Below are positions 41,975 through 51,002 of a DNA stretch of 64,000 bases, one piece after another. The stretch comes from JAAFJT01 sp043772905. Lineage in GTDB: Bacteria > Bacteroidota > Bacteroidia > Chitinophagales > Saprospiraceae. The notes below the pieces were generated by a model. That model was not told the DNA's origin. It made no database searches and worked only from the letters and a program-made list of their open reading frames with translations. The DNA lies in contig JAYVFS010000162.1 of assembly GCA_043772905.1 (NCBI GenBank), positions 1 through 64,000 on the forward strand, given 5' to 3'. Within the stretch, counting starts at the first letter, position 1; every line of letters starts with the position of its first letter. Both the position numbers and the translations under genes were made by a program.

Positions 41975-43300
41975 ATGAAAAAAGAGCAACCAACAGGCAT
42001 TACAAGAAGAGGTTTTATTGAAAACACGGCGAAAGCCGTAGCAGGATTCATCATTGTTCCCCGTTTTGTACTCGGCGGCAAAAAACGGGATGGCACAATG
42101 TACATACCGCCAAGTGATATGATTTCATTGGGTTTTATTGGCACCGGCAAGCAAGGGAAAGGATTGACAAACTCATTTCTCAATACAGGAGAAGCCCGCA
42201 TCGTGGCAATCAGTGAAGTGTATAAAGCCAAAGCACAACTGACACTCGAAAGAATAAAAACGATTTATGAAAAGAATACGGCATTAGGTACTTACTCCGA
42301 TATCGCCGTTTACAACGATTTCAGAGAGCTGTTGGCGCGCAAAGATGTGGATGCCGTTGTTATTGCAACGCCCGACCATTGGCATGCAGCCATGGCAGTG
42401 CGCGCAGCAGAAGCAGGAAAAGACATTTATTGTGAAAAACCGTTGTCATTGACCGTAAAAGAAGGGCGCGCGATGGTAAAAGCGGCACGTAAACACAACC
42501 GCGTGTTCCAAACAGGCAGTATGCAAAGGTCATGGCCTGAATTCAGACAGGCGGCAGAGCTCATTCGCAATGGTTATATTGGTGACATTAAAACGATAAA
42601 GGTCAATGTGGGTGGACCACCAAAACCTTATGATTTAGCAGCAGAACCCATGCCAGAAGGCTTGGATTGGAACGCGTGGTTGGGACCCAATGCCTTCGCA
42701 CCATTCAATTCTGAACTCGCACCACCGATTACAAAAGATGTATTCCCGAATTGGCGATTGTACAAAGAGTTTGGCGGCGGCATGGTGACGGATTGGGGCG
42801 CACACATGTTCGATATCGTTCAATGGGCTTTGGATATGGACAACAGCGGACCAATTTCTGTTACGCCACCCGATGGCAAAGAACATCTTTTCCTAACCTA
42901 TCGTTATGCAAACGGCATCACCATGACGCATGAGAAATGGGAATGGAACAATGCCATCCACTTCATCGGCACACAAGGCGACATCAAAGTGCAACGCAAA
43001 AAAATAGAGACAACGCCCGTTTCACTCGCCACAAAAATCATTGGTGAGACTGAAAAACACGTTTATAAAAGCGAAAACCATTACAAAGACTTCTTGGATG
43101 CCATGCGCAAACGCAGTAAACCGATTTGTGATGTCGAAATTGGTCACAGAACGGCAACGGTGTGCAATATTGGCAACATTGCCTATCAATTAAACCGTCC
43201 GTTGACTTGGAATCCAAAGAGAGAGAAGTTTAGAAGAGATAAAGAAGCCAATGCCTTACTCGGAAGAGCGATGAATAATGAATGGCGGATAAAAATTTAA
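41975..43300 (+). CDS. Gfo/Idh/MocA-family oxidoreductase, Tat-exported
   Basis: A 441-residue sugar oxidoreductase. It has a twin-arginine signal (ITRRGFIENTAKAVAGF), Rossmann region (ISLGFIGTGKQGKGLTNS), ATPDHWHAAMAVRAAEAGKD followed by the catalytic EKP, and the C-terminal domain with WGAHMFDIVQWALD. It lies between the GH92 gene and a GntP permease, and so probably oxidises mannose or a mannoside released by GH92; the substrate is inferred. It is related to the proteins at 30287 and 61446 but not especially similar in the C-terminal part. Confidence 0.87.
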   Translation: MKKEQPTGITRRGFIENTAKAVAGFIIVPRFVLGGKKRDGTMYIPPSDMISLGFIGTGKQGKGLTNSFLNTGEARIVAISEVYKAKAQLTLERIKTIYEKNTALGTYSDIAVYNDFRELLARKDVDAVVIATPDHWHAAMAVRAAEAGKDIYCEKPLSLTVKEGRAMVKAARKHNRVFQTGSMQRSWPEFRQAAELIRNGYIGDIKTIKVNVGGPPKPYDLAAEPMPEGLDWNAWLGPNAFAPFNSELAPPITKDVFPNWRLYKEFGGGMVTDWGAHMFDIVQWALDMDNSGPISVTPPDGKEHLFLTYRYANGITMTHEKWEWNNAIHFIGTQGDIKVQRKKIETTPVSLATKIIGETEKHVYKSENHYKDFLDAMRKRSKPICDVEIGHRTATVCNIGNIAYQLNRPLTWNPKREKFRRDKEANALLGRAMNNEWRIKI

Positions 43301-43345
43301 GCCGATCCGTATGTGAATTTAAACAAGTAAAAAAAGATTGATTGT

Positions 43346-44659
43346 ATGGCAATCCTCTCTACTGTCATAGGCATATTACTATTGGTGTTGCTGATTTCCT
43401 ATTATAGGCTGCATACATTTTTAGCCTTTTTAGTGGTGTCTATTGGCATCGGATTGGTTCTGGGCATGAAACCCGAAGCCCTGATGAAAGCCATTCAAAA
43501 TGGTATCGGCAGCACATTGGGTTCAATAGCGACCATCATTGCTTTGGGTGCGATGTTGGGTAAATTGGTCGCTGTAAGTGGTGCAGCACAGCAGATTTCC
43601 TTGAAAATGATAGAGTTGGTGGGGATAAAACATATTCGATGGGCTTTTATGATTACGGGTTTTATTGTTGGTTTGCCCTTGTTTTATTCTGTCGGTTTTA
43701 TGCTCATTGTTCCTTTGGCGATAACGGTGGCACATCGTTACAACCTGTCAGCAGTCTATGTTTCTTTGCCATTGCTGGCTTCTTTGACCGTTACGCAAGG
43801 GTATTTGCCGCCGCATCCTGCTCCTTTATTTTTAGTAAAACAATTGAATGCGGATATGGGTTTGACTTTGTTTTATGGCATAATCATCTCCATTCCCGCT
43901 ATTTTAATATCAGGTGCGTTGTACGGTTCTACAGTAAAAGGGTATAATACACAACCCAATTTGTCGTTCGTTGCGCCACAAATGCCGCCTGAACAGTTAC
44001 CTTCTGCCCCCCTCAGTATTTTGACCGTTTTATTGCCCATTTTATTGATTGGTATCAGTGCTATTGTTACGCCTTATTTACCAGAAGGTAGTTTTTCGAA
44101 AGACTTTTTTCTATTCATTGGCGATGCCAATGTCGGTTTATTGATTGCTGTTTTATTTGCATCATTGACATTGGGCATTTTTAGAGGCAAAAGCAATAAA
44201 GAAATTACCCAATATTATACCGATGCCGTTAAAGATGTGGCTTCGCTTTTTCTAATTTTCGGTGGCGCAGGTGCTTTAAAACAGATACTTACAGATGGCG
44301 GTGTTTCTCAAACCATCGCCGATTATATGCAACATTCCAATTTGAATCCTTATGTTTTAGGTTGGGGTATTGCCGCCATTATCCGTGTTTGTGTGGGTTC
44401 ATCAACCGTTTCGGGCATTACAACGGCGGGTTTTATCGCTCCTTTGATGGCAACGATATCGGTCAATGCCAATTTAATGGTTTTGAGTATCGGGGCAGGC
44501 AGCATGATGTTTTCTCATGTCAACGACACCGGCTTTTGGCTATTCAGAGAATATTTTCAATTATCCATGAAAGACACCATAAAAACATGGTCAGTTATGG
44601 ATACATTGGTGTCTATAACGGGCTTGTTGGGCGTTTTGGCGTTGACCTGGTTTGTTTAA
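43346..44659 (+). CDS. GntP-family permease
   Basis: A 437-residue inner-membrane transporter with about 12 membrane segments. The region ALGAMLGKLVAVSGAAQQIS and the later GSSTVSGITTAGFIAPLMA and HVNDTGFWLFREYF blocks are typical of gluconate:H+ symporters (GntP). It would import a sugar acid such as gluconate or a mannonate-like product, which fits oxidation of sugars by the flanking Tat-exported oxidoreductases. It lies 45 bases after one and 37 bases before the other. The 11-base word at 44009 encodes PLSI. Confidence 0.88.
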   Translation: MAILSTVIGILLLVLLISYYRLHTFLAFLVVSIGIGLVLGMKPEALMKAIQNGIGSTLGSIATIIALGAMLGKLVAVSGAAQQISLKMIELVGIKHIRWAFMITGFIVGLPLFYSVGFMLIVPLAITVAHRYNLSAVYVSLPLLASLTVTQGYLPPHPAPLFLVKQLNADMGLTLFYGIIISIPAILISGALYGSTVKGYNTQPNLSFVAPQMPPEQLPSAPLSILTVLLPILLIGISAIVTPYLPEGSFSKDFFLFIGDANVGLLIAVLFASLTLGIFRGKSNKEITQYYTDAVKDVASLFLIFGGAGALKQILTDGGVSQTIADYMQHSNLNPYVLGWGIAAIIRVCVGSSTVSGITTAGFIAPLMATISVNANLMVLSIGAGSMMFSHVNDTGFWLFREYFQLSMKDTIKTWSVMDTLVSITGLLGVLALTWFV

Positions 44660-44696
44660 AAAACGATTTTCTAATGTATTAAATCAGCCTAAAATC

Positions 44697-45803
44697 ATGA
44701 TAAAATTTATGAAAACGTACTTCTTTCTTGTTTTGAGCTTACTCATGACAACAATAGCCTACACACAAAATGCACCCGTCCGTATGGGTATCGTGGGCAT
44801 GACGCACGACCATGTCAGAGGGATTTTGAATAACCCCAAGCACGAAGGTATGATATTGGTCGGTTTTGCAGAACCCAACAAGGAATTGGCTTTGAGGTAT
44901 CTGAAAGAAGCCAAATTACCCGATAGTTTGTGGTTTCCGAGCCTCGAAGCGATGATTCAGAAAGCAAAACCTGAAGCCGTTTGTGATTTCAGAAGCACAT
45001 TCGAGCATCTCGAAACCGTTGAAAAATGCGCGCCTAAAAAAATTCATGTGATGGTCGAAAAACCATTGGCAGTTAATTTAGTACATGCCAAAAAAATGGA
45101 ACAATTGGCAAAGCAATATGGTATTCAACTCATTACGAATTATGAAACAACATGGTACGCCAGCCATCATCAAGCGTTTGAGATGATTCATACTGAGGGG
45201 TCGTTGGGTGACATCCGAAAAGTAGTGATTCACGACGGACATCGCGGACCTAAAGAAATTGGTTGTTCTCAAACATTTTTGAGTTGGCTCACCGATCCTA
45301 TCAAAAATGGCGGCGGTGCCATTATGGATTTTGGTTGCTACGGTGCAGATATTATGACGTGGCTGATGAAGGGTGAAAAACCGATTTCTGTCACAGCCGT
45401 TGCACAAACCAATAAACCTGACATTTATCCAAAAGTAGATGATGAGGCAACAATTATGGTACAATATCCAAAAGCACAAGGCATCTTTCAAGCCTCTTGG
45501 AACTGGCCCTTCGACAGAAAGGATGCAGAGATTTATGGCACCAAAGGCTATGTCATTGCTGACAAAACCAATCAAATGCGCGTCCGTTTAGGCGATAGAA
45601 ACGCCGGTGCAGAAGAAAAAAGGGACGTAACCCCTTTGAAATCGCCCAATAATGATGCTTTCAGTTATTTCGCCAGCGTTGTCAGAGGAAAAATTGACCC
45701 AAAAATGGATTTGGGTTCTTTAAAAATAAATATGGTCGTCATGGAAATATTGGATGCCGCTGTGAAGTCTTCAAAAAGCCATAAAACGGTGTTTTTGAAG
45801 TAA
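44697..45803 (+). CDS. Gfo/Idh/MocA-family oxidoreductase, signal peptide bearing
   Basis: About 368 residues. An N-terminal Sec-type signal (MIKFMKTYFFLVLSLLMTTI) takes the place of a Tat signal, so export of a bound cofactor would be unusual. The start at 44697, or the ATG at 44709, is preferred; the frame runs further back to 44652 inside the permease gene. The Rossmann start is MGIVGMTHDHVRGILN (no classical GxGxxG), with VMVEKPLAVNLVHAKKM containing the catalytic lysine and GGGAIMDFGCYGADIMTWLM in the C-terminal domain. The divergent nucleotide-binding loop suggests a subfamily of its own. It is followed by an intrinsic terminator. The 11-base word is at 45190. Confidence 0.82.
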   Translation: MIKFMKTYFFLVLSLLMTTIAYTQNAPVRMGIVGMTHDHVRGILNNPKHEGMILVGFAEPNKELALRYLKEAKLPDSLWFPSLEAMIQKAKPEAVCDFRSTFEHLETVEKCAPKKIHVMVEKPLAVNLVHAKKMEQLAKQYGIQLITNYETTWYASHHQAFEMIHTEGSLGDIRKVVIHDGHRGPKEIGCSQTFLSWLTDPIKNGGGAIMDFGCYGADIMTWLMKGEKPISVTAVAQTNKPDIYPKVDDEATIMVQYPKAQGIFQASWNWPFDRKDAEIYGTKGYVIADKTNQMRVRLGDRNAGAEEKRDVTPLKSPNNDAFSYFASVVRGKIDPKMDLGSLKINMVVMEILDAAVKSSKSHKTVFLK

Positions 45804-45820
45804 TATAATTTTAGCGTTAC

Positions 45821-45854
45821 AACTTTCCGAAGGTTTCAGAACCTTCGGAAAGTT
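45821..45854 (+). terminator. Hairpin after the oxidoreductase operon
   Basis: Perfect 15-base arms AACTTTCCGAAGGTT and AACCTTCGGAAAGTT with a four-base loop, 17 bases after the stop. A T-run is short, so termination may be weak or the hairpin may protect mRNA ends. Confidence 0.7.
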
Positions 45855-45907
45855 ATTGCAATTGTAATTTACCAACCACTTATCTGCTTACATTCTAACA
45901 CTTAAAA

Positions 45908-47434
45908 ATGAAAAATTCATCTAAATTTTTGCTGGTGATAACATGCCTTGTTATTGCCTTAATTTGCCAAGCCCTTAAACCCGCTGAACAAAAAAACAAT
46001 ACGCCTAATATTGTTTACATTTTAGCTGACGACTTAGGTTATGGCGATGTTTCGGCTTACAATACTGAGGGGGCTATTGCGACACCTAATATTGACAAAT
46101 TGGCAGCTGAAGGTATGCGTTTTACCGATGCCCACTCACCGTCTTCGGTGTGTACGCCAACGCGGTATGCGCTGCTAACAGGTCGTTATCCTTGGCGCAG
46201 TCGTTTGCCCAAAGGCGTTTTGCGCGGATACAGCCGAACACTTATAGAAAATGACCGTCCAACAGTGGCTTCTTTATTAAAAAGTCATGGCTATCAGACA
46301 GCTGTGGTAGGTAAATGGCATTTGGGTGTGGATTGGGTCGTCAATAAAGGGCATGAAAACTTGCTCAATACTGAGGGGTATGGTATCAGTGCAGAAATGA
46401 ATCCAGATGATATAGATTTTACTAAAAACCCAACACAAGGTCCTAAAACCATTGGTTTCGACTATTCCTATATACTACCCGCTTCATTAGATATGCCGCC
46501 GTATTGTTATTTAGAAAATCAAAAATTGACAGAATTACCAACGGCTTACACCGATGGCAATAAATTAGAAACGGGTTATACAGGTCCTTTTTGGCGAGCA
46601 GGCAAAATGTCACCTTCTTTTAATTTTTATGAAGTATTGCCAACTTTTATAGAGAAAGCGGCTAATTTTCTTAAAAAACAGTCAAAAAGCAAACCTTTTT
46701 TCCTCTATTTGCCCTTAGCCGCACCACATACGCCGTGGGTGCCTAAAAAAGAATATTCAGGCAAATCGAAGGCGGGTGAATACGGCGATTTTGTGCAACA
46801 AGTTGATGCGGCGATTGGACAAATCATGCACACACTCGATAGCATGGGGCTTTCTGACAATACAATCGTCATGTTTGCAAGCGACAATGGCCCTTATTGG
46901 CGAGAAGATTTTGTAAAAAAGTTTAATCACAAAGCGGCAGGTGACTTTCGAGGTATGAAAGGCGATGCCTTTGAAGGTGGCCATCGAATTCCTTTTATTG
47001 TTCGTTGGAAAGGCAAAGTAAAAGCGGGAACGGTGAGCAATGCGACCACCACTTTAGCCAATTTACTCGCAACGTGTGCCGATATTTTAGGCAATAAAGA
47101 AGCTAAATACAAAGTCGAAGACAGTTACAGCATTTTGCCTGTTCTTTTGGGCAAAGCCAAACAAGTTCCCAATCAAACAGCGGTTGTGCACAGCTCATCT
47201 CTTGGTTTTTATGTGATTCGCAAAGGCGATTGGAAACTGATTGAAGGGCTTGGCTCGGGTGGTTTTACAGTACCAAGAGAGATCCAACCTACCGCAGGCG
47301 AACCCACAGGGCAGCTCTATAATCTGGCAATCGACAAGCATGAAGACCATGATGTTTATGCTAAATATCCTGAAAAAGTAAAAGAATTGAAGGCAACATT
47401 AGAAGAAATCAAGCAAAAGAAAAATACCCGATGA
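45908..47434 (+). CDS. Secreted arylsulfatase-type sulfatase
   Basis: A 508-residue sulfatase with signal peptide (MKNSSKFLLVITCLVIALIC). It has the metal-binding DDLGYGDVSAY segment, the SSVCTPTRYALLTGRYPWRS signature with the formylglycine Cys at residue 82 (C-x-P-x-R), VVGKWHLG, and FASDNGPYW, all typical of arylsulfatase A-like enzymes. It overlaps the following nitrilase-type gene by four bases, implying coupled translation. It differs clearly from the sulfatase at 1875-3488, so two distinct sulfate groups may be targeted. Two copies of the 11-base word (46062, 46368) both encode NTEG. Confidence 0.93.
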   Translation: MKNSSKFLLVITCLVIALICQALKPAEQKNNTPNIVYILADDLGYGDVSAYNTEGAIATPNIDKLAAEGMRFTDAHSPSSVCTPTRYALLTGRYPWRSRLPKGVLRGYSRTLIENDRPTVASLLKSHGYQTAVVGKWHLGVDWVVNKGHENLLNTEGYGISAEMNPDDIDFTKNPTQGPKTIGFDYSYILPASLDMPPYCYLENQKLTELPTAYTDGNKLETGYTGPFWRAGKMSPSFNFYEVLPTFIEKAANFLKKQSKSKPFFLYLPLAAPHTPWVPKKEYSGKSKAGEYGDFVQQVDAAIGQIMHTLDSMGLSDNTIVMFASDNGPYWREDFVKKFNHKAAGDFRGMKGDAFEGGHRIPFIVRWKGKVKAGTVSNATTTLANLLATCADILGNKEAKYKVEDSYSILPVLLGKAKQVPNQTAVVHSSSLGFYVIRKGDWKLIEGLGSGGFTVPREIQPTAGEPTGQLYNLAIDKHEDHDVYAKYPEKVKELKATLEEIKQKKNTR

Positions 47435-48381
47435 CCGACAACCTAAATATCGCCATTGCACAATTAGCCCCTGTTTGGCTCAATAAAAAGGCGACGCTTA
47501 AAAAAATAGAAGAAACCATACAGGAAGCGGCGACGCAAAAAGCCCAATTGGTTTGTTTTGGCGAAACCCTCCTACCCGGCTATCCTTTTTGGTTGGAACT
47601 AACGGACGGTGCGCGCTTTAATTCAACCGTTCAAAAAGAAATTTTTGCGCATTACTTGAAAGAAGCTGTCAATATTCAAGCCGGTGACTTGAACAGCCTT
47701 TGCGCATTGGCAAAACAATACCGCATAGCCGTCTATATCGGTTGCGCCGAAAGAGCGACCGATCGCGCAGGACACAGCGTTTATTGTAGTTTGGTTTATA
47801 TTGATAATCAAGGAATTATACAATCCATACACAGGAAATTGATGCCGACTTATGAGGAAAGATTGGCATGGAGTTTTGGCGATGGCAACGGTTTAAAAGT
47901 GCATGAACTGGGATCTTTTACTGTGGGGGGCTTAAATTGTTGGGAAAACTGGATGCCGCTTGCACGCACCGCTTTATATGCCCAAGGCGAAAACCTACAC
48001 GTAGCCGTTTGGCCTGGAAATGTGCGCAATACCATTGATTTGACAAGACATATTGCCCTTGAAAATCGGATGTATGTCCTCTCTGTTTCAGGTTTAATGC
48101 GTAAGACGGATATTCAAAACGACATGCCACATCCTGATTTGATACGACAAAATGCACCAGAATTTCTAAGCAATGGTGGCTCGTGTATCGCTGCACCCGA
48201 TGGCAGTTGGGTGATTGAACCCATTGAAGGAAAGGAAATTGTCGTCACCGCCACCATTAATTTGAATGAAGTCCGAAAAGAACGACAAAATTTTGACCCG
48301 TCTGGTCATTATTCCAGGCCCGATGTTTTTGAATTGACTGTTAATACACGACGACAGAAACTGGTTCGTTTTGAGCCTTAG
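47431..48381 (+). CDS. Nitrilase-superfamily carbon-nitrogen hydrolase
   Basis: A 316-residue cytoplasmic enzyme with the Glu-Lys-Cys catalytic triad of the nitrilase superfamily: E45 in CFGETLLPGYP, K136 in HRKLMPT, and C170 in GGLNCWENWMPLAR. The NCWEN with HRKLMPTYEER pattern places it near the nitrilase/aliphatic amidase branches. The ATG overlaps the sulfatase stop (ATGA at 47431). Why a nitrilase is translationally coupled to a sulfatase is unclear; it might act on an amide or nitrile linked to the sulfated substrate. Confidence 0.86.
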   Translation: MTDNLNIAIAQLAPVWLNKKATLKKIEETIQEAATQKAQLVCFGETLLPGYPFWLELTDGARFNSTVQKEIFAHYLKEAVNIQAGDLNSLCALAKQYRIAVYIGCAERATDRAGHSVYCSLVYIDNQGIIQSIHRKLMPTYEERLAWSFGDGNGLKVHELGSFTVGGLNCWENWMPLARTALYAQGENLHVAVWPGNVRNTIDLTRHIALENRMYVLSVSGLMRKTDIQNDMPHPDLIRQNAPEFLSNGGSCIAAPDGSWVIEPIEGKEIVVTATINLNEVRKERQNFDPSGHYSRPDVFELTVNTRRQKLVRFEP

Positions 48382-48604
48382 TTGTCAGCTTAAACGCCTG
48401 TTAACGATGACAAAATCTTAAGTTAACGGCATGAGTTTTAAGTTCTAATTTTAAGGCTTCGTCAGACAGACTCCTTATATCGGTGCCGCGCATCGCAATA
48501 GAGCCACTCTTCCATGTACTCATTTATCTAATAGAAATCCGCGATGACTGCTATCTTGAAAATAAAGAAAGTGATCCGAAGACAATATCGTGTTTTGCAT
48601 TTTT

Positions 48605-48670
48605 TCAATTAAATTTCAATTAAAACAACATTATATGGGCGTTATTTTTCAATTATTTTTCAATTTGTTA
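48605..48670. promoter_or_regulatory. TTCAATTA cluster upstream of parA
   Basis: Four copies of TTCAATTA or TTCAATTT in 66 bases. Similar words cluster throughout the partition module. They may be operator or centromere sites for the ribbon-helix-helix protein. The rest of the 356-base gap (48382-48737) shows no gene. Confidence 0.45.
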
Positions 48671-48737
48671 GGTTTATACGTTCATGCCGTATTATCTTTC
48701 CCGCCTAATTATTCATTGCTCATTACAAATTCAAAAA

Positions 48738-49382
48738 ATGATTATTTCATTCGTGAATGAAAAAGGCGGTGTTGGTAAAACAACCCTCGTTACTAATGTT
48801 GCAGCCTGTTTGTCTATACGGGGCTATAAAGTCTGTTTGGTCGATACCGACAAACAACAAGCCTCAACTGTGTGGTACAACAATCGCGAAAAGCGAGATA
48901 TTTTCATCAGTAGTTGTACAGAACCAAAGGTGCTCAATAAGCATGTTTCACAATTACAAGACCAATATGATTTGATTTTGGTGGATGGCCGTCCACACAT
49001 TGATGAGATGTTAGATCGAACCATGTTGGCAAGTGATGTGGTTGTCATTCCTGTCAAACCGAGTTTATATGATTTTCGCAGCTTTGAAAACTTCTTCGAC
49101 CGTTTCGAACAAGTCAAAAAGCTCAAAGAAATGAGCCAAGGAAAACTTTTAGGCTTTGTCTTATTCAACGAATACAAAGACCGGAATATCCTTTCTCGCG
49201 AGTTAAAAGAAGCCATTGGAGACTATGAGATTGCCAAATTTGAAACCAGTATATCGCCCCGTGAGGCTTACAAACAAACACCAAAAGGAGGAATTGGGGT
49301 AACTGAATACACCGATGAAAAAGCCAAAAAGGAAATCGAAAGACTTTGCGATGAGTTAGAGGTTGTTATTAAGCGTTTTTAA
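48738..49382 (+). CDS. parA: ParA-family partition ATPase
   Basis: A 214-residue deviant-Walker ATPase. KGGVGKTT at residues 9-16 has the ParA signature lysine, followed by DTDKQQASTVWYN (Walker A' region) and YDLILVDGRPHID (Walker B). The start at MIISFVNEKGG is preferred to the upstream frame start (48684), which adds 18 unrelated residues. The short form without an N-terminal HTH is the type Ib (ParF-like) class, usually paired with a small ribbon-helix-helix centromere-binding protein, and exactly such a gene is found at 50507. It segregates the replicon carrying this window. Confidence 0.9.
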   Translation: MIISFVNEKGGVGKTTLVTNVAACLSIRGYKVCLVDTDKQQASTVWYNNREKRDIFISSCTEPKVLNKHVSQLQDQYDLILVDGRPHIDEMLDRTMLASDVVVIPVKPSLYDFRSFENFFDRFEQVKKLKEMSQGKLLGFVLFNEYKDRNILSRELKEAIGDYEIAKFETSISPREAYKQTPKGGIGVTEYTDEKAKKEIERLCDELEVVIKRF

Positions 49383-49394
49383 AATAATAGGAGA

Positions 49395-49448
49395 TTAATT
49401 GAATATTAATGTCAATTTTCAATTAATAATACATTAATATTCAATTAA
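49395..49448. repeat. Perfect AT-rich inverted repeat 1 of the partition region
   Basis: 18-base arms, 49395-49412 and 49431-49448 (TTAATTGAATATTAATGT and complement), spaced by 18 bases that include TTTTCAATTAA. Thirteen bases after parA. Confidence 0.85.
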
Positions 49449-49521
49449 GTGCCGATTTGCAAAATCTCGTAAAAGTATAACCTGTCTTTTAGGGACTGTG
49501 TAAATTATAACATACCCATTC

Positions 49522-49714
49522 AATCCCGAAGGGATTCAACATGAATAACCCCGAATGAAATTCGGGAAAAAAGCGGGGTCGTTTGTCTCTAACTCCGAAG
49601 GAGTTTAACCGGATGAAGCGATAATTAAGTTCAACGCCTTGGGCGTTCCAGCATATTGCTGGTTATTTCCCCGAATTTCATTCGGGGTTATTCATGTTAA
49701 ATCCCTTCGGGATT
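49522..49714. repeat. Nested palindromic element, copy 3
   Basis: A 193-base element matching the copies at 9996 and 17068: outer AATCCC-GAA-GGGATT hairpins, CCCCGAATG-type stems, and central AACTCCGAAGGAGTT-type stems. It lies in the 1.1-kb parA to ribbon-helix-helix gap. Confidence 0.88.
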
Positions 49715-49839
49715 GAGATAATAGGAGCGTGAAGCGGGTAGTTTATTTTTTGTATCTTCCCTTAAACCCTCTATATCGTAAAGGGTACTACCTTCTTTTT
49801 TCGTTGTTTTATTTATGACGCCATCATATTTGAGGCTTA

Positions 49840-49850
49840 ATACTGAGGGG
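49840..49850 (+). repeat. 11-base word, intergenic copy
   Basis: ATACTGAGGGG between the palindromic element and AT-rich repeat 2. Confidence 0.9.
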
Positions 49851-49866
49851 GAGCGTGATTGGTTTT

Positions 49867-49907
49867 TAATGTAATTTTAATTCAAAAATTCAATTAAAAT
49901 TACATTA
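49867..49907. repeat. Perfect AT-rich inverted repeat 2 of the partition region
   Basis: 16-base arms 49867-49882 and 49892-49907 (TAATGTAATTTTAATT and complement) around a nine-base spacer; contains TTCAATTA. Confidence 0.85.
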
Positions 49908-50001
49908 GTTTTAAATTATCCAAACATTAAATCGTTCTTTAAGCATCCCTGAACAAAGAGAATACTACCCTACTTCTACTTTGGCATTCTAAAAAGCGAC
50001 A

Positions 50002-50064
50002 TAATTTAAAATTAATGCATATTCAATTGAAATATTCAATTAGATTTGCATTAATTTTAAATTA
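50002..50064. repeat. Perfect AT-rich inverted repeat 3 of the partition region
   Basis: 18-base arms 50002-50019 and 50047-50064 (TAATTTAAAATTAATGCA and complement) around a 27-base spacer holding ATTCAATTGAA and ATTCAATTAG. The remainder of 49383-50506 has no supported gene. Confidence 0.85.
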
Positions 50065-50305
50065 TAAATGCATTAGGATTGGTAAAAGAATAAAGTATCA
50101 AACTTTATTTTACAAAACTGTTGAACATCAACGTTTTGCAAATTCATCATTCATCATTTATAATTCATCATTTCCTTAGAGGCCATTTATTAAAAATTGA
50201 AATCCCCATGGGGGTTCGTATTGATATCCTGTTTACGATTCGAAACGGCATTACCCCATTCGTCGCTATGTTTTTAGATTTGACAAATCTCCTATTCCGA
50301 GCTGT

Positions 50306-50316
50306 TTACTGAGGGG
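50306..50316 (+). repeat. 11-base word (first base differs), intergenic copy
   Basis: TTACTGAGGGG followed by more G, about 190 bases before the ribbon-helix-helix gene. Confidence 0.8.
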
Positions 50317-50506
50317 GGGGAAATCAATGATTTTCTTTTAAAAAGTAAGAGACTTAGAAGCCCATAAATCATAGGGTGGATCTCATTTCATAGAAAAACT
50401 CAAAAGGCTTAAAATTTAGAACCTTGCAACATTCGTGTCATAAACACCCCAATCAAAGCAAAATAAGTGAAAATTTCAATTAAAATTGAATCAAATATAA
50501 ATTAAC

Positions 50507-50770
50507 ATGGCGCAAAGTCTTAAAAATTTGAAATTAACAAGTCGGAAAAACCTAAGTGCCGACGAACAAGAAGCCGCACTTCAAGCGCTTCAAAACAAAA
50601 CAATCGTTGCTGAAGAAGAACCTACAATAGCGGTCGAAAAAGACGTGGTTCGCATCTCAATAGATATTCCACGCCCTTTATATGAAAAAGTAAAAAAAGA
50701 ATCTAAACTGCGTGGGTACAGTATGCGCGCTTTTTTCGTGCAACGTGGTTGGGAATATTTTGAGTCATGA
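50507..50770 (+). CDS. Small ribbon-helix-helix protein, candidate centromere-binding partner of ParA
   Basis: An 87-residue protein. The N-terminal half is polar and flexible (KLTSRKNLSADEQEAALQAL). The C-terminal half (VVRISIDIPRPLYEKVKKES, then a second helix with YSMRAFFVQRGWEYF) has the beta-strand then two helices of a ribbon-helix-helix DNA-binding fold. An N-terminal flexible arm plus a C-terminal ribbon-helix-helix is the layout of ParG/ParB-small partition proteins. The surrounding TTCAATTA-bearing inverted repeats are its likely targets. It lies 1.1 kb from parA, further than usual. The annotation rests on pattern and context. Confidence 0.65.
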   Translation: MAQSLKNLKLTSRKNLSADEQEAALQALQNKTIVAEEEPTIAVEKDVVRISIDIPRPLYEKVKKESKLRGYSMRAFFVQRGWEYFES

Positions 50771-50774
50771 GTTT

Positions 50775-50837
50775 GGTTGTTGGTTATTAGGGATTGGTTA
50801 CTAATAACTAATCCCTAATAACCAATAACTAACAACC
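50775..50837. repeat. Intergenic inverted repeat after the ribbon-helix-helix gene
   Basis: GGTTGTTGGTTATTAGGGAT (from 50775) pairs with ATCCCTAATAACCAATAAC (to about 50837) with small bulges. It is built from TTGGTTATTAG-type wording and acts as an end-of-gene hairpin. Confidence 0.7.
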
Positions 50838-50903
50838 ACTAAGGGGGGCGGCTCGGAATAGGGGGGATTACAAAACAAACATTGAAAAAACAATTTCATT
50901 TTG

Positions 50904-50937
50904 AAAAGACACACAATTCCTTTTGTGTGTCTTTTTT
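50904..50937 (+). terminator. Intrinsic terminator
   Basis: Stem AAAAGACACACAA and TTGTGTGTCTTTT with a short loop and trailing T residues, closing the partition transcript before the replication origin. Confidence 0.8.
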
Positions 50938-51002
50938 AAGTCTTTTTTAATAAGTTTTTTAGAGTGCTCACATTTGATTGATTTTCAATAACTTACAAAG
51001 GT

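Noticed and set aside
50121..50312. 63-codon open frame before the ribbon-helix-helix gene
   Set aside because: Its start is encoded by the GATGAAT-type intergenic repeat (HHSSFIIHH) and it ends in the 11-base word; no sign of a real protein.
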